From the NCBI GenBank assembly GCA_903834675.1, contig CAILKC010000510.1, forward strand, positions 1-21,109: a stretch of 21,109 nt of DNA. The letters run 5' to 3'. The stretch comes from an uncultured Victivallales bacterium. GTDB taxonomy: Bacteria; Verrucomicrobiota; Lentisphaeria; Oligosphaerales; JAFGRS01. The translations under genes and the position numbers were made by a program. The stretch's first letter is position 1. Every line of letters begins with the position of its first letter. The notes beneath the pieces were generated by a model, which ran no database searches, was not told the origin of the DNA, and worked only from the letters and a program-made list of their open reading frames with translations. This document shows, piece after piece, positions 1-7,202 of the stretch.

Positions 1-29
1 GCCCCTGCTCCGACGAGTATTTACCTGCC

Positions 30-764
30 TCACTGGGTACAGTTCGGCGCCCATTCTCGCGCTTGGCACGGCTGGTGCAGCATGGGATTAGACCTGACCC
101 ACAAGAAACCCGGAAGCGCCTTTTTTTTTTCGAGACCGTGCTGCTCCAGCAGCCGCAGGATCCGAGCCGCATCGACCTGGGTTCCCTGGGTGGCGAGCCG
201 GTGAGATATCTCCTGCGGATCCATCCCCGGATGCCGGATCATCTCCGCGAAGATCAGCACCGCTTCGGCAGCCGACGGAACTGTCGGCTGGAGCGTGCCC
301 GTAGCCTGGCGACGGGCGGCGGCCTGCTTCTGCCTGACCTCGGGGGCCGAGGAGAAGTACACGTGTCGCCCCCCGATCCGTTCGCGCGCCAGCAGCGGAT
401 GCGCGCTGAACCGCGAGATGAACGAATGGGCATTCACCCCCAACTTTGCACCCAACTCCGCGGCGGTGAGCCCGGCTGGCGAAGACCCCACCAGCGCCAC
501 CAGCGTCTCGGTCAGACTGCCGTGACGCGAGAAGAAGGCCCCGCGCCAACGCCACAGACCGTCCGCGTCGAACTGCACGACCTGCGGCACGGTATAGAAC
601 CGGCCGTTGCAGTTGTAGCTGTTCAGCGCCCGCCAGCTCTTCAGCCGCCGGTGGGCCGTGCGCACCGAGCAGTTCAACAGCACGATCAGCTCGGCCATCG
701 TCATGATCTTGACGGCAACGAACCTCGCCAGCGCCTTCCTCACCGCAGTTGCCACAGCACTCAT
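30..764 (-). CDS. Winged-helix/HTH DNA-binding protein, probably mobile-element associated
   Basis: About 244 residues if translated from the ATG at 764. I chose this start because GGAGG lies 5 bases upstream of it, and because a longer reading to 866 would run through the AT-rich palindrome at 786-830. The N-terminal part (about residues 15-50) reads as a helix-turn-helix: MTMAELIVLLNCSVRTAHRRLKSW, quoted in two pieces as MTMAELIVLLNC and SVRTAHRRLKSW. A second predicted winged helix follows (LTAAELGAKLGV, then RERIGGRHVYFS), and a basic, helical C-terminal part. No transposase DDE or recombinase motif is visible. Near the 3' end the coding strand has ten A in a row (121-130), after which the three frames diverge. 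I recall similar HTH proteins beside transposase-like genes, but I cannot name the family with certainty, so the mobile role is inference. The stop at 30 lies near the window edge and the downstream partner, if any, is outside. Confidence 0.6.
   Translation of the reverse strand: MSAVATAVRKALARFVAVKIMTMAELIVLLNCSVRTAHRRLKSWRALNSYNCNGRFYTVPQVVQFDADGLWRWRGAFFSRHGSLTETLVALVGSSPAGLTAAELGAKLGVNAHSFISRFSAHPLLARERIGGRHVYFSSAPEVRQKQAAARRQATGTLQPTVPSAAEAVLIFAEMIRHPGMDPQEISHRLATQGTQVDAARILRLLEQHGLEKKKALPGFLWVRSNPMLHQPCQAREWAPNCTQ
121..130 (-). repeat. A10 homopolymer (coding strand), possible slippage site
   Basis: Ten consecutive T on the plus strand, hence A10 in the mRNA of the winged-helix gene. 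The zero frame reads GAA AAA AAA AAG and contains the heptamer A AAA AAG in phase. The zero frame then ends at 30, the -1 frame ends at 88, and the +1 frame is open to the window edge. Whether it is used for recoding, is a phase-variable tract, or is an assembly error cannot be told from one sequence. Confidence 0.6.
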
Positions 765-1178
765 CCCGACCTCCAGAATCCCGTTGGCATAGTATATGAT
801 ATTGTCACGTACAATTACATATACTATGCCACTAGTAGGCGCAAATATCAACCTCTTCAAGGCCAAAACGGGGAGAGAACGGGGGGCAGTTCCGGGTTCT
901 ATACTACGACAGAACCCGAATCGCGTTGCCTAACTGCCTTGTAACAAACGGGCAACAGAGATCCAACCTAACTCTGCGGCTATAGCTGGGGAGCGACCGC
1001 GGCCAAGGGCAGATAGGCACTCAGTCCGGGCGCGCTGCCGCCCAACCTGGGGTCAAGCTCCGCCAGCGCGGTCGGTGGGAGCAAAAGTACGTGCTGCTGG
1101 AACAAACTCGGCGGCTGAGTCTATTGCAGGGCAAGTTCTTACGGGCGCCTCTTCTTCTGCCATAGAAAAGAACATCCG
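765..1178. other. Non-coding stretch between the winged-helix gene and the pseudokinase gene
   Basis: It holds the 45-bp palindrome and, at 893-918, an 8-bp inverted repeat (CGGGTTCT/AGAACCCG, 10-base loop) preceded by a G-rich GGGGGGCAGTTCC stretch. The latter could be a mobile-element end. From about 930 to 1178 I see no gene, RNA or clear terminator. Confidence 0.5.
786..830. promoter_or_regulatory. 45-bp near-perfect palindrome upstream of the winged-helix gene
   Basis: Perfect 13-bp arms GGCATAGTATATG (786-798) and CATATACTATGCC (818-830) enclose a second inverted repeat, ATTGT/ACAAT with one further pair, separated from the outer arms by two mismatched positions. The element starts 21 bp upstream of the chosen ATG and is strikingly AT-rich against the GC-rich surroundings. 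Its position fits an operator/promoter bound by a dimer, perhaps the downstream HTH protein itself. A structured transposon end is the alternative. The symmetry is seen directly; the function is inferred. Confidence 0.6.
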
Positions 1179-3143
1179 TCAGAGGCCAACGTTCGGGAGC
1201 AGGCGCTTCAGCCTGCCCGTGCCCTCAGGGTCGGCATCAAGGGCTTGTCGGGCATAGCGAGCGGCCTCTTGCGGTCGCTCGTACCAGTCGCAGAGCACGG
1301 CGGTACGGAGACAATCTTCAGCCACTTCTCGACGGAGAGCGCTGTTCTTGGATCCCCCCGCGGCCTGACCTTGGTCGACTCGAACGCGGATATAGAAATC
1401 AAGGAGAGCGATGACCTGTTCAATGGCCAGGTCGCGCCAGGGCACCATGCGGAGCGCGTTGTCTCCGCGAACACGCACAGCCAACTCGTTGTCGTTGCAG
1501 TAGGGGATGGTCCCCCGTACCGGCAGGCCTGAGCGCAAGAGGATGTCCGATTCCTTACCCTCCTTAAAGGGCACATACTTCATTAGCCTAATCAAGTAGT
1601 CCTTGGTGTCCTCGATCAACGCAATGCGCTCACGCTCGCCGGCCAGCGCGTCGGGGGGCAGTTCGCGCAAGTACCGCGCCAGAGGCTGCCTGGCCGCCAG
1701 AAAGTCAAGCCCATCAGGACGCGGCCTACGGGCCGTGCTGAGGCCGTTCTCACCAATGTCGTGCTTGGGAGCATTCGCCAAACGGCCTTCTGGGGGTGGA
1801 TCCGCGGGGCCTGATCCTGGCTCTTCTGACTTGGTTGGCTCGGCGGCTGCGCTGAGCGGCGGGTCCGGCAAGGCTGCGGGCCGTTTACCATCGCTACTTA
1901 GGATGGATGGCGTCGCCGTCTCCGTGAGAACGGCGGCTGGGATCGGAGTGGGTGCGGTCGGCCCAGGCACCGCGCTGGAAGCTGCCACCGATGCGATCCA
2001 ACGTGGGTATCCTTGTGAACGAACGTACAGAACTATCCCCAGCGCCAACGCCACAAGGATACACCCGGAAATAAGGACGTTCATCCAGCGGTCTCGTTGA
2101 GGTCGGAGAGGCCGGGGCGGGCGCAGCGGCTGCGCTTGCAGCGATTGCGACACCGGGCTCCGCAGATTCCGCGAACGTTTCCCGAAGGGTTTCAGCGCTG
2201 ACACCGTCCGAGCCTGGCAGGCCGACGTCAACAGCTGGATGATCTCGCCAAAGTCTGCGGGTCTGCTGCACGGGTCGGCGCCTAGCATGCGCATGCACAT
2301 ATCCGAAAGCTCGGGTGCAACTTCGGCGTTCACGCCTCGTGGCGGCTGCGGCTGGCGCCCCCCTTCCCAGAACCGTTTGGCGGCCTCACCATCAGCAACA
2401 GACCCGCACGGCCCGGTGCCGCTGAGCAAGTGGTACAGCACGGCGCCCAATCCGAAGACATCAGCGGCCGTCGTCGGCGCGGCACCGCTCAGCACTTCTG
2501 GACTGAGATACGCCGCTACGTCACTCTCGTAGGCCGCGGCCCGGCCCAATGGCGCAGTCAACAGCACGTCAAGCCCAAAATCGGTCAGCTTTGCGTGGCC
2601 GTCCGCATCCAGTAAAATGCTACACGGCGCGATCGCGCCATGCACGACGCCCTGGGCGGCGGCAGCCTGAAGTCCACCGACGATGTTGCGGCTCCACTCC
2701 ACCCCCTGACGAATGGAGTCCCCTGAGGCCGAGTAGCCCTGCAGCCGGTGCGCCAGCGCCCCGCCGGACATGAACTGAGTCACTAGGTAAGACAGCCCCT
2801 GCTCCGCCCCGCAGGAGTAAATAGGAACAACTCCGCCATGGTTCACCGCGGCAGCTTTACGGGCCAGCGCCTGATAGCCCTCCCCAAATGCCTCGACGCC
2901 GTGATCAAGAATCTTGACGAGAACCTCACGGTCCAGTGTCGTATCGAGAGCACGATAGGCGCTCACGCCAAGCCGCGAACCGAGTGGTTCCTCGAGCAGC
3001 AACGTGCCAAACGGTTTCGGGGCGATGACATTGCCCCCGCAACGGGGGCAGTTGATCCGCGTAAAGGGCTCCAAGTCCGTGACGTCCAGCCTCTGCCGAC
3101 AACCAGGACAGGCAATCTTCATCGTTGCGCTCTGGCTGTCCAT
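1179..3143 (-). CDS. Membrane-anchored zinc-ribbon Ser/Thr pseudokinase
   Basis: 654 residues from the ATG at 3143, preceded by GAGGTG; an upstream in-frame ATG at 3179 lacks a comparable site. An N-terminal zinc ribbon (CPGC and CPRC at about 12-15 and 32-35) is followed by a Hanks-type kinase fold (about 45-310). The VLVKIL lysine (about 77), DFG (188-190) and SPE (214-216) are kept. The catalytic loop is HGAIAPCSILL where active kinases have HRDLKPxNILL, so the catalytic Asp, Lys and Asn are all missing. The glycine loop (GSRLGVS) and the alpha-C Glu region are also degenerate. After a Pro/Arg-rich linker comes one membrane helix (about 354-375), then a Pro/Ala/Ser-rich segment and a roughly 160-residue C-terminal region with no fold I recognise. 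It is probably a scaffold or regulatory receptor rather than an enzyme; no partner is apparent in the neighbouring genes. Confidence 0.85.
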   Translation of the reverse strand: MDSQSATMKIACPGCRQRLDVTDLEPFTRINCPRCGGNVIAPKPFGTLLLEEPLGSRLGVSAYRALDTTLDREVLVKILDHGVEAFGEGYQALARKAAAVNHGGVVPIYSCGAEQGLSYLVTQFMSGGALAHRLQGYSASGDSIRQGVEWSRNIVGGLQAAAAQGVVHGAIAPCSILLDADGHAKLTDFGLDVLLTAPLGRAAAYESDVAAYLSPEVLSGAAPTTAADVFGLGAVLYHLLSGTGPCGSVADGEAAKRFWEGGRQPQPPRGVNAEVAPELSDMCMRMLGADPCSRPADFGEIIQLLTSACQARTVSALKPFGKRSRNLRSPVSQSLQAQPLRPPRPLRPQRDRWMNVLISGCILVALALGIVLYVRSQGYPRWIASVAASSAVPGPTAPTPIPAAVLTETATPSILSSDGKRPAALPDPPLSAAAEPTKSEEPGSGPADPPPEGRLANAPKHDIGENGLSTARRPRPDGLDFLAARQPLARYLRELPPDALAGERERIALIEDTKDYLIRLMKYVPFKEGKESDILLRSGLPVRGTIPYCNDNELAVRVRGDNALRMVPWRDLAIEQVIALLDFYIRVRVDQGQAAGGSKNSALRREVAEDCLRTAVLCDWYERPQEAARYARQALDADPEGTGRLKRLLPNVGL

Positions 3144-3441
3144 GCGACACCTCATCACACACAAGACCACCGCCAACACCGGCCAAGCGCACCGGGGGCA
3201 GCGCTACGGCACTAGAAGCTCACCGCCGGTACATCTCGTCCCCTGGCTCAGGGCTAAGCGCTACCGCAGAAACAGCGATTAAGTGGCAACACGACGGCTC
3301 CGAGGTGGCGCGGCCGACGCGGAAAGGCGTGCCACCCCGTAGCGATCGACGTGGCGCCGCAGCCCCGGAAAAATGCTGCAACTCTCTTGAAACGCAAGGC
3401 CCGCAGCCTATCTTAGGCAGCTGTGCGTTGGAGTGCTTCCC
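3144..3441. other. Intergenic region between the pseudokinase gene and tRNA-Glu (divergent)
   Basis: About 300 bp carrying the tRNA promoter on the plus strand and presumably the minus-strand promoter of the pseudokinase gene. I see no convincing reading frame or RNA here. Confidence 0.4.
3387..3414 (+). promoter_or_regulatory. Sigma70-type promoter for tRNA-Glu
   Basis: TTGAAA (3387-3392), a 16-base spacer and TATCTT (3409-3414), ending 27 bases before the first tRNA base. Spacing and position fit a vegetative promoter for the tRNA. It is predicted from consensus only. Confidence 0.55.
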
Positions 3442-3514
<73 letters not shown>

Positions 3515-3943
3515 CAGGTATCGTGCCCATATCGCTGGGTTCCTAGAAGCAGCGGACAACGCCGCTCTAGAGACCGGTTGGGGGCGGGTAGGCAGAATCA
3601 AAGGACGGCATCTGCGGGCACTTGTGGCGGCCGCGTGTCTTAACTGAGATCTGCATGCATTGTGGCGCAATGTGTTGGCGTGTGCGTCTAAACTATCTGT
3701 GCATAGCGCCCACCGCCCACACCGCTACGAAGGCTCGTAGGGCAAACGCTTCCGCTGATCCGAGCCTTCGTCCAGGCGATTCCAGGTGCATGTTTCTTGA
3801 TACCGGTGCGCCAAACCAATACTGCGTTCCGACTCAAGCCTAGAGCACCAACCCGACGGGCCCCCTCGGCAGAGGCCTCTTGACCCACGCCGGACGTGTT
3901 CCTATCAGAACGGACACCCCAGCAAGACCGTCAAAGTGCAGCG
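3515..3943. other. Non-coding stretch between tRNA-Glu and rplT (convergent)
   Basis: About 430 bp between convergent transcription units. Short open frames exist but none has a ribosome-binding site or a recognisable product. It contains an 11-bp-stem hairpin (3727-3771) and a weaker one near 3551-3565 (AGCGG/CCGCT). Neither has a U-tract, so I do not call a terminator. pheS/pheT, which follow rplT in Escherichia coli, are absent. Confidence 0.45.
3727..3771. other. Long-loop hairpin, 11-bp perfect stem
   Basis: ACGAAGGCTCG (3727-3737) pairs perfectly with CGAGCCTTCGT (3761-3771) around a 23-base loop. It lies about 170 bp downstream of the rplT stop and in the trailer side of tRNA-Glu. It could be an RNA stability or termination element, or a protein site. 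No T-run follows on either strand. Confidence 0.45.
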
Positions 3944-4291
3944 TCACAACGCCGCCTTGGCCGTCTCGATTAGCTTCGTGAACGCGGCAGCGTCAGTAGC
4001 AGCCAGGTCCGCCAGGCACTTACGGTCGATAGCGACCCCGGCCTTTTTTAGACCGTCGATGAGACGGCTATAGGTGAAGCCGACAGCTCTGCAGGCCGCG
4101 TTCACGCGAATGGTCCACAGTCGCCGGTACTGCCGCTTCTTTTCTTTGCGGCCGGTATAGGCCATGGCCCCGGCACGATCCAGAGCCCCGTAAGCCTGCC
4201 TCAGCAACTTCCGACCATGCCTAAAACCGCGCGCCTGCTTCAGGACCTTCTTCCGGCGCCGACGTGAGGCAACCAAACACGTCACTCTCAT
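3944..4291 (-). CDS. rplT: 50S ribosomal protein L20
   Basis: 115 residues, the usual length of L20, an early 23S rRNA-binding assembly protein of the large subunit. Conserved family stretches are visible: RRRRKKVLKQARGF near the N-terminus, KEKKRQYRRLWTIRVNAA in the middle, and YSRLIDGLKKAGVAIDRKCL with DLAATD towards the C-terminus. The first residues (MRVTCLVAS) are less basic than the usual MARVKRGVTAR form. The ATG at 4291 has GGAG about 10 bases upstream. It is the last gene of thrS-infC-rpmI-rplT, 58 bp behind rpmI. In E. coli L20 represses this operon by binding its mRNA; I cannot identify such a site here. Confidence 0.97.
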   Translation of the reverse strand: MRVTCLVASRRRRKKVLKQARGFRHGRKLLRQAYGALDRAGAMAYTGRKEKKRQYRRLWTIRVNAACRAVGFTYSRLIDGLKKAGVAIDRKCLADLAATDAAAFTKLIETAKAAL

Positions 4292-4349
4292 GACCTATTT
4301 CTCCGTTAGGGCTAGACAGCACTTGATCTCGCCGGTCACCGCACCGGGA

Positions 4350-4550
4350 TCACAGACCGTACGGCAACGATGCACGCAGGCGACTCATCTCGGTCGACTT
4401 CACTTGGGCATCGTGGCCAAGACGCCGCTTGCGCTTCGAACTCTTCTTGGTCAAAATGTGCCGGGCATTTGCACGGTTGTGCATAAACTTGCCGGTGCCC
4501 GTCTGCTTGAACCGCTTGGCTGCGGCCTTCCTGGTTTTCATCTTCGGCAT
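4350..4550 (-). CDS. rpmI: 50S ribosomal protein L35
   Basis: 66 residues, typical for L35, starting MPKMKTRKAAAKRFKQTGTG and continuing with the family's HNRANARHILTKKSSKRKRRL core. This small, very basic protein binds the large ribosomal subunit. The start at 4550 is set by the family N-terminus (MPKMKT) and by AGGA about 8 bases upstream; the frame stays open further upstream but that extension has no L35 similarity. It lies between infC (161 bp upstream) and rplT (58 bp downstream), the conserved order of the translation operon. Confidence 0.96.
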   Translation of the reverse strand: MPKMKTRKAAAKRFKQTGTGKFMHNRANARHILTKKSSKRKRRLGHDAQVKSTEMSRLRASLPYGL

Positions 4551-4711
4551 ATAGACCATCCTGTCTGTGCTGACTCGTACCGTTCGCTGGCGTCCCGACG
4601 CGACGCCGTGTGACTGATGGGCAGCAATACCACAATCTTGGTTACCGCGGCTAACGGCACCAGTAACTACAGCAGTTGCCGGTGAGCCACTTCCCAAGCG
4701 TCAGCAACAGC

Positions 4712-5230
4712 TCACTTCTTCGACTTCGCCGAGAGCATCATCGATAACAAACGACCACTGTTACGAGGCGGAGCATCAACGGCGGCAACGTCTTGCGTAT
4801 CAGCAACAAGCCGCAACATGAGCTGCATGCCCAACTCGGAGTGAGCCGCCTCACGTCCACGGAAAAACATCGAGACCTTTACTTTATCTCCCTTTCCCAA
4901 GAAGGCAACCACATGGTTACGTTTCGTTTCGTAGTCATGCTGGTTGATGTTGGGGTGAAACTTAACCTCTTTGATGCGGATAACATGCTGGTTCTTGCGT
5001 GCATCACGTTGGCGCTTGCTCGCTTGGTAGACGTGCTTGCCGTAGTCCATGATGCGGCATACCGGGGGATCTGCGGTTCCCGCCACCTCGACCAAGTCCA
5101 TGCTAAGAGCTTCGGCCTTCCGCAACGCTTCATCGAAGTGCATCAGGCCGAGTTGCTGGTTGTCCGAGGATATGACCCGAACGGTCCTGCCTCGAAAGAA
5201 CCTGTCGTTGGCTTTGAGTTGCCGTGCGAT
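4712..5230 (-). CDS. infC: Translation initiation factor IF-3, with ATC start codon
   Basis: 172 residues when read from ATC at 5228-5230. The N-domain (RTVRVISSDNQQLGLM, LVEVAGTADPPVCRIMDYGK) and C-domain (IRIKEVKFHPNINQHDYETK, FLGKGDKVKVSMFFRGRE) are intact and match IF-3, which binds the 30S subunit and checks start-codon and initiator-tRNA pairing. The first ATG in frame (5143) would delete about 29 residues that clearly belong to the IF-3 N-domain. Between it and the in-frame TAG at 5243-5245 there is no ATG, GTG or TTG. ATC lies 8 bases after a perfect AGGAGG, so it is the evident start. IF-3 genes in other bacteria use AUU or AUC and are autorepressed through this feature; the same control is inferred here. 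It lies 149 bp behind thrS. Confidence 0.95.
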   Translation of the reverse strand: MARQLKANDRFFRGRTVRVISSDNQQLGLMHFDEALRKAEALSMDLVEVAGTADPPVCRIMDYGKHVYQASKRQRDARKNQHVIRIKEVKFHPNINQHDYETKRNHVVAFLGKGDKVKVSMFFRGREAAHSELGMQLMLRLVADTQDVAAVDAPPRNSGRLLSMMLSAKSKK

Positions 5231-5244
5231 GGTGGAATCCTCCT
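5228..5244 (-). promoter_or_regulatory. infC ribosome-binding site and ATC start codon
   Basis: Perfect AGGAGG (plus-strand 5239-5244), an 8-base spacer ATTCCACC, then ATC GCA CGG CAA. The strong Shine-Dalgarno next to a non-standard start fits IF-3 autoregulation, in which IF-3 disfavours its own start codon. An ATT inside the spacer is out of frame. Confidence 0.85.
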
Positions 5245-5263
5245 ATTCTGTTCATAATTCACC

Positions 5264-5288
5264 GGGGTGCCGCATGGAACGTCACCCC
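5264..5288 (-). other. Small hairpin in the infC leader
   Basis: GGGGTG/CACCCC form a 6-bp stem with a 13-base loop between the thrS stop and the infC Shine-Dalgarno. It could slow RNase decay or contribute to leader control. There is no U-tract, so it is unlikely to be a terminator. Confidence 0.3.
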
Positions 5289-5379
5289 ACACCGGTCATA
5301 CACCCCAGCCTGACGGACTCCATCCCGAGTCGGCCGCCGGGGGAACGACACCAAAATCTACAGCCATGGCGGCGACGTG

Positions 5380-7107
5380 TCACCTGCGAGTTGCGATTTC
5401 GTCCCGTATCCTAATGACAAAGGCATCCACACTGCACGCGCCTTCCTCGCCGGCGACGCGACTCCGGACCGCCACGGTGTGCTCGCTCATCTCACGTTCG
5501 CCGACGACGAGCATGTAGGGTAAGCGTTGCTGCCGGGCGCGCCGAATCTTGGCCCCGATGGTGTCCGCCTCGGCATCAACCCGGACACGGACCCCCGCCT
5601 GGCGCAGCACAGCGGCCACCTCGTGGGCATACGCGGCGTAAGGTTCACTGATAGGCAATACCCGAACCTGGTCTGGCGCCAGCCACGTGGGGAACGATCC
5701 GGCGTAGTGCTCCACCAAAACGCCAAAGAAGCGCTCCAGGCTGCCGAGTAGAGCGCGATGGACCATGTACGGGCGGTGACGCTGCCCATCGGCGCCGACG
5801 TAGGTCATATCAAAACGTTCGGGCAGGTTGAAGTCGAACTGGATCGTGGTAGTCTGCCATTCGCGGCCGATGGCGTCCTTGATCTTCAAGTCTATCTTGG
5901 GCCCATAGAAGGCGCCACCGCCCTCGTCCACCTGACACGTCAAACCGCACTGCGCCACCGCCTTCTCGAGGGATTTCAGGGCCTGCTCCCAGCGCGCCGG
6001 TTCTCCGACGGCTTTGGCCGGACGAGTCGCGAGATAGGCCTTCACGTCGGTGAACCCGAATGCCTCCCACATCGACAGGCTAAAGCGCAGCACCTCGACG
6101 ATCTCCGCTTCGATCTGCTCGGGAGTGCAGATGATGTGGGCGTCGTCTTGGGTAAAACCTCGGACCCGCAGCAGGCCGTGCAACACTCCTGCTTTTTCAT
6201 ACCGGTACACCGTGCCCAGTTCGGCCCAGCGCAACGGCAGTTCACGGTAGGAGCGTGGCCGGGTCTGGTAAATCTGAATATGGAAGGGGCAGTTCATGGG
6301 CTTGACGTAGTAATCGCACTCATCGATCTGCATGGGCGAGTACATGGAGTCGCGGTAGAAATCGAGGTGCCCGCTGGTCTGCCACAATCCCCCCTTGCCG
6401 ATGTGGGGCGTATAGAGCAGCTCGTACCCGTTCTCGTAGTGTGCCTGTTTCCAGAAGCTCTCGATGACATGCCGAACACGGGCACCTTGCGGATGCCAGC
6501 AGACGAGTCCCGGACCGACCTCGTCATGGGTGCTGAACAGCTCCAGTTCAGCGCCGATCTTGCGGTGGTCCCGCCGCCGCGCTTCCTCGATCCCCCGCAG
6601 ATAAGAGTCGAGTTCCTCACGGTTGGCAAACGCCGTACCGTAGATGCGCTGCAACATGCGGTTCTTTTCGTCCCCGCGGAAGTAGGATCCCGCCAGGCTC
6701 ATGAGCTTCACGGCGCCGATCTGCCCGGTGTGCTCGACATGCGGGCCGCGGCACAGGTCGGTGAAGTCACCGCAGCGGTAGGCAGAAATGGTCTCGCCTT
6801 CAGGAATGTCCGCCAGCCGTTCCAGCTTGTAACTCTGACTGCGGTCGGAGAAGAACTGCTGCGCTTCCGCCCGCGACCATTCCAGACGTTCGAAGGCCAG
6901 GTGGCGGCCGCTGAGCTTCTTCATTTCCTTTTCGATGGTCTTGAGATCCTCAGGGGCCAGGCGATGCGCCATATCGAAGTCGTAGTAGAAGCCGTCAGCC
7001 GTGGCCGGGCCGATGTCGAACTTGGCATCTGGGTAGAGGCTCTGCACGATCGCGGCCATCACATGGGCGGCACTGTGCCGGAGGACATTGAGATCAGGTT
7101 CCGACAT
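5380..7107 (-). CDS. thrS: Threonyl-tRNA synthetase lacking the N-terminal TGS domain
   Basis: About 575 residues; family members with a TGS domain have about 640. It begins almost directly at the editing domain (LRHSAAHVMA, then YRCGDFTDLCRGPHVEHTG), which removes mischarged serine. The class II core follows: KPMNCPFHIQIYQ (zinc Cys), RYEKAGVLHGLLRVRGFTQDDAH (motif 2), YGPKIDLKIKDAIGREWQ, and RPYMVHRALLGSLERF (zinc His and motif 3). The C-terminal anticodon-binding domain starts near APDQVRVLPIS and contains RIRRARQ-like and LVVGEREM segments. I prefer the ATG at 7107 (AAGGA about 8 bases upstream); the ATG at 7116 would add three residues but abuts the AGG. There is no room upstream for a TGS domain before hisB (95 bp). 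It is the first gene of the thrS-infC-rpmI-rplT cluster. Confidence 0.97.
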   Translation of the reverse strand: MSEPDLNVLRHSAAHVMAAIVQSLYPDAKFDIGPATADGFYYDFDMAHRLAPEDLKTIEKEMKKLSGRHLAFERLEWSRAEAQQFFSDRSQSYKLERLADIPEGETISAYRCGDFTDLCRGPHVEHTGQIGAVKLMSLAGSYFRGDEKNRMLQRIYGTAFANREELDSYLRGIEEARRRDHRKIGAELELFSTHDEVGPGLVCWHPQGARVRHVIESFWKQAHYENGYELLYTPHIGKGGLWQTSGHLDFYRDSMYSPMQIDECDYYVKPMNCPFHIQIYQTRPRSYRELPLRWAELGTVYRYEKAGVLHGLLRVRGFTQDDAHIICTPEQIEAEIVEVLRFSLSMWEAFGFTDVKAYLATRPAKAVGEPARWEQALKSLEKAVAQCGLTCQVDEGGGAFYGPKIDLKIKDAIGREWQTTTIQFDFNLPERFDMTYVGADGQRHRPYMVHRALLGSLERFFGVLVEHYAGSFPTWLAPDQVRVLPISEPYAAYAHEVAAVLRQAGVRVRVDAEADTIGAKIRRARQQRLPYMLVVGEREMSEHTVAVRSRVAGEEGACSVDAFVIRIRDEIATRR

Positions 7108-7202
7108 CGAATCCATCCTTCACCAGCAAACACTGCGGGAAAACGGCGACGCCGCTGGTGGGCCAAAGCCCGAGCCTGCTGTGCCGCACGCACGGCGGCG
7201 GC

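Noticed and set aside
88..130. -1 ribosomal frameshift at A AAA AAG as a fusion device
   Set aside because: The -1 frame stops after ten codons at 88, so it would only give a slightly shorter protein. The +1 frame is the open one.
63..944. Long plus-strand open frame opposite the winged-helix gene
   Set aside because: It is Arg/Pro-rich with no domain, antisense to a gene with a good start and HTH features.
3551..3565. Terminator behind tRNA-Glu
   Set aside because: The AGCGG/CCGCT stem is short and no T-run follows.
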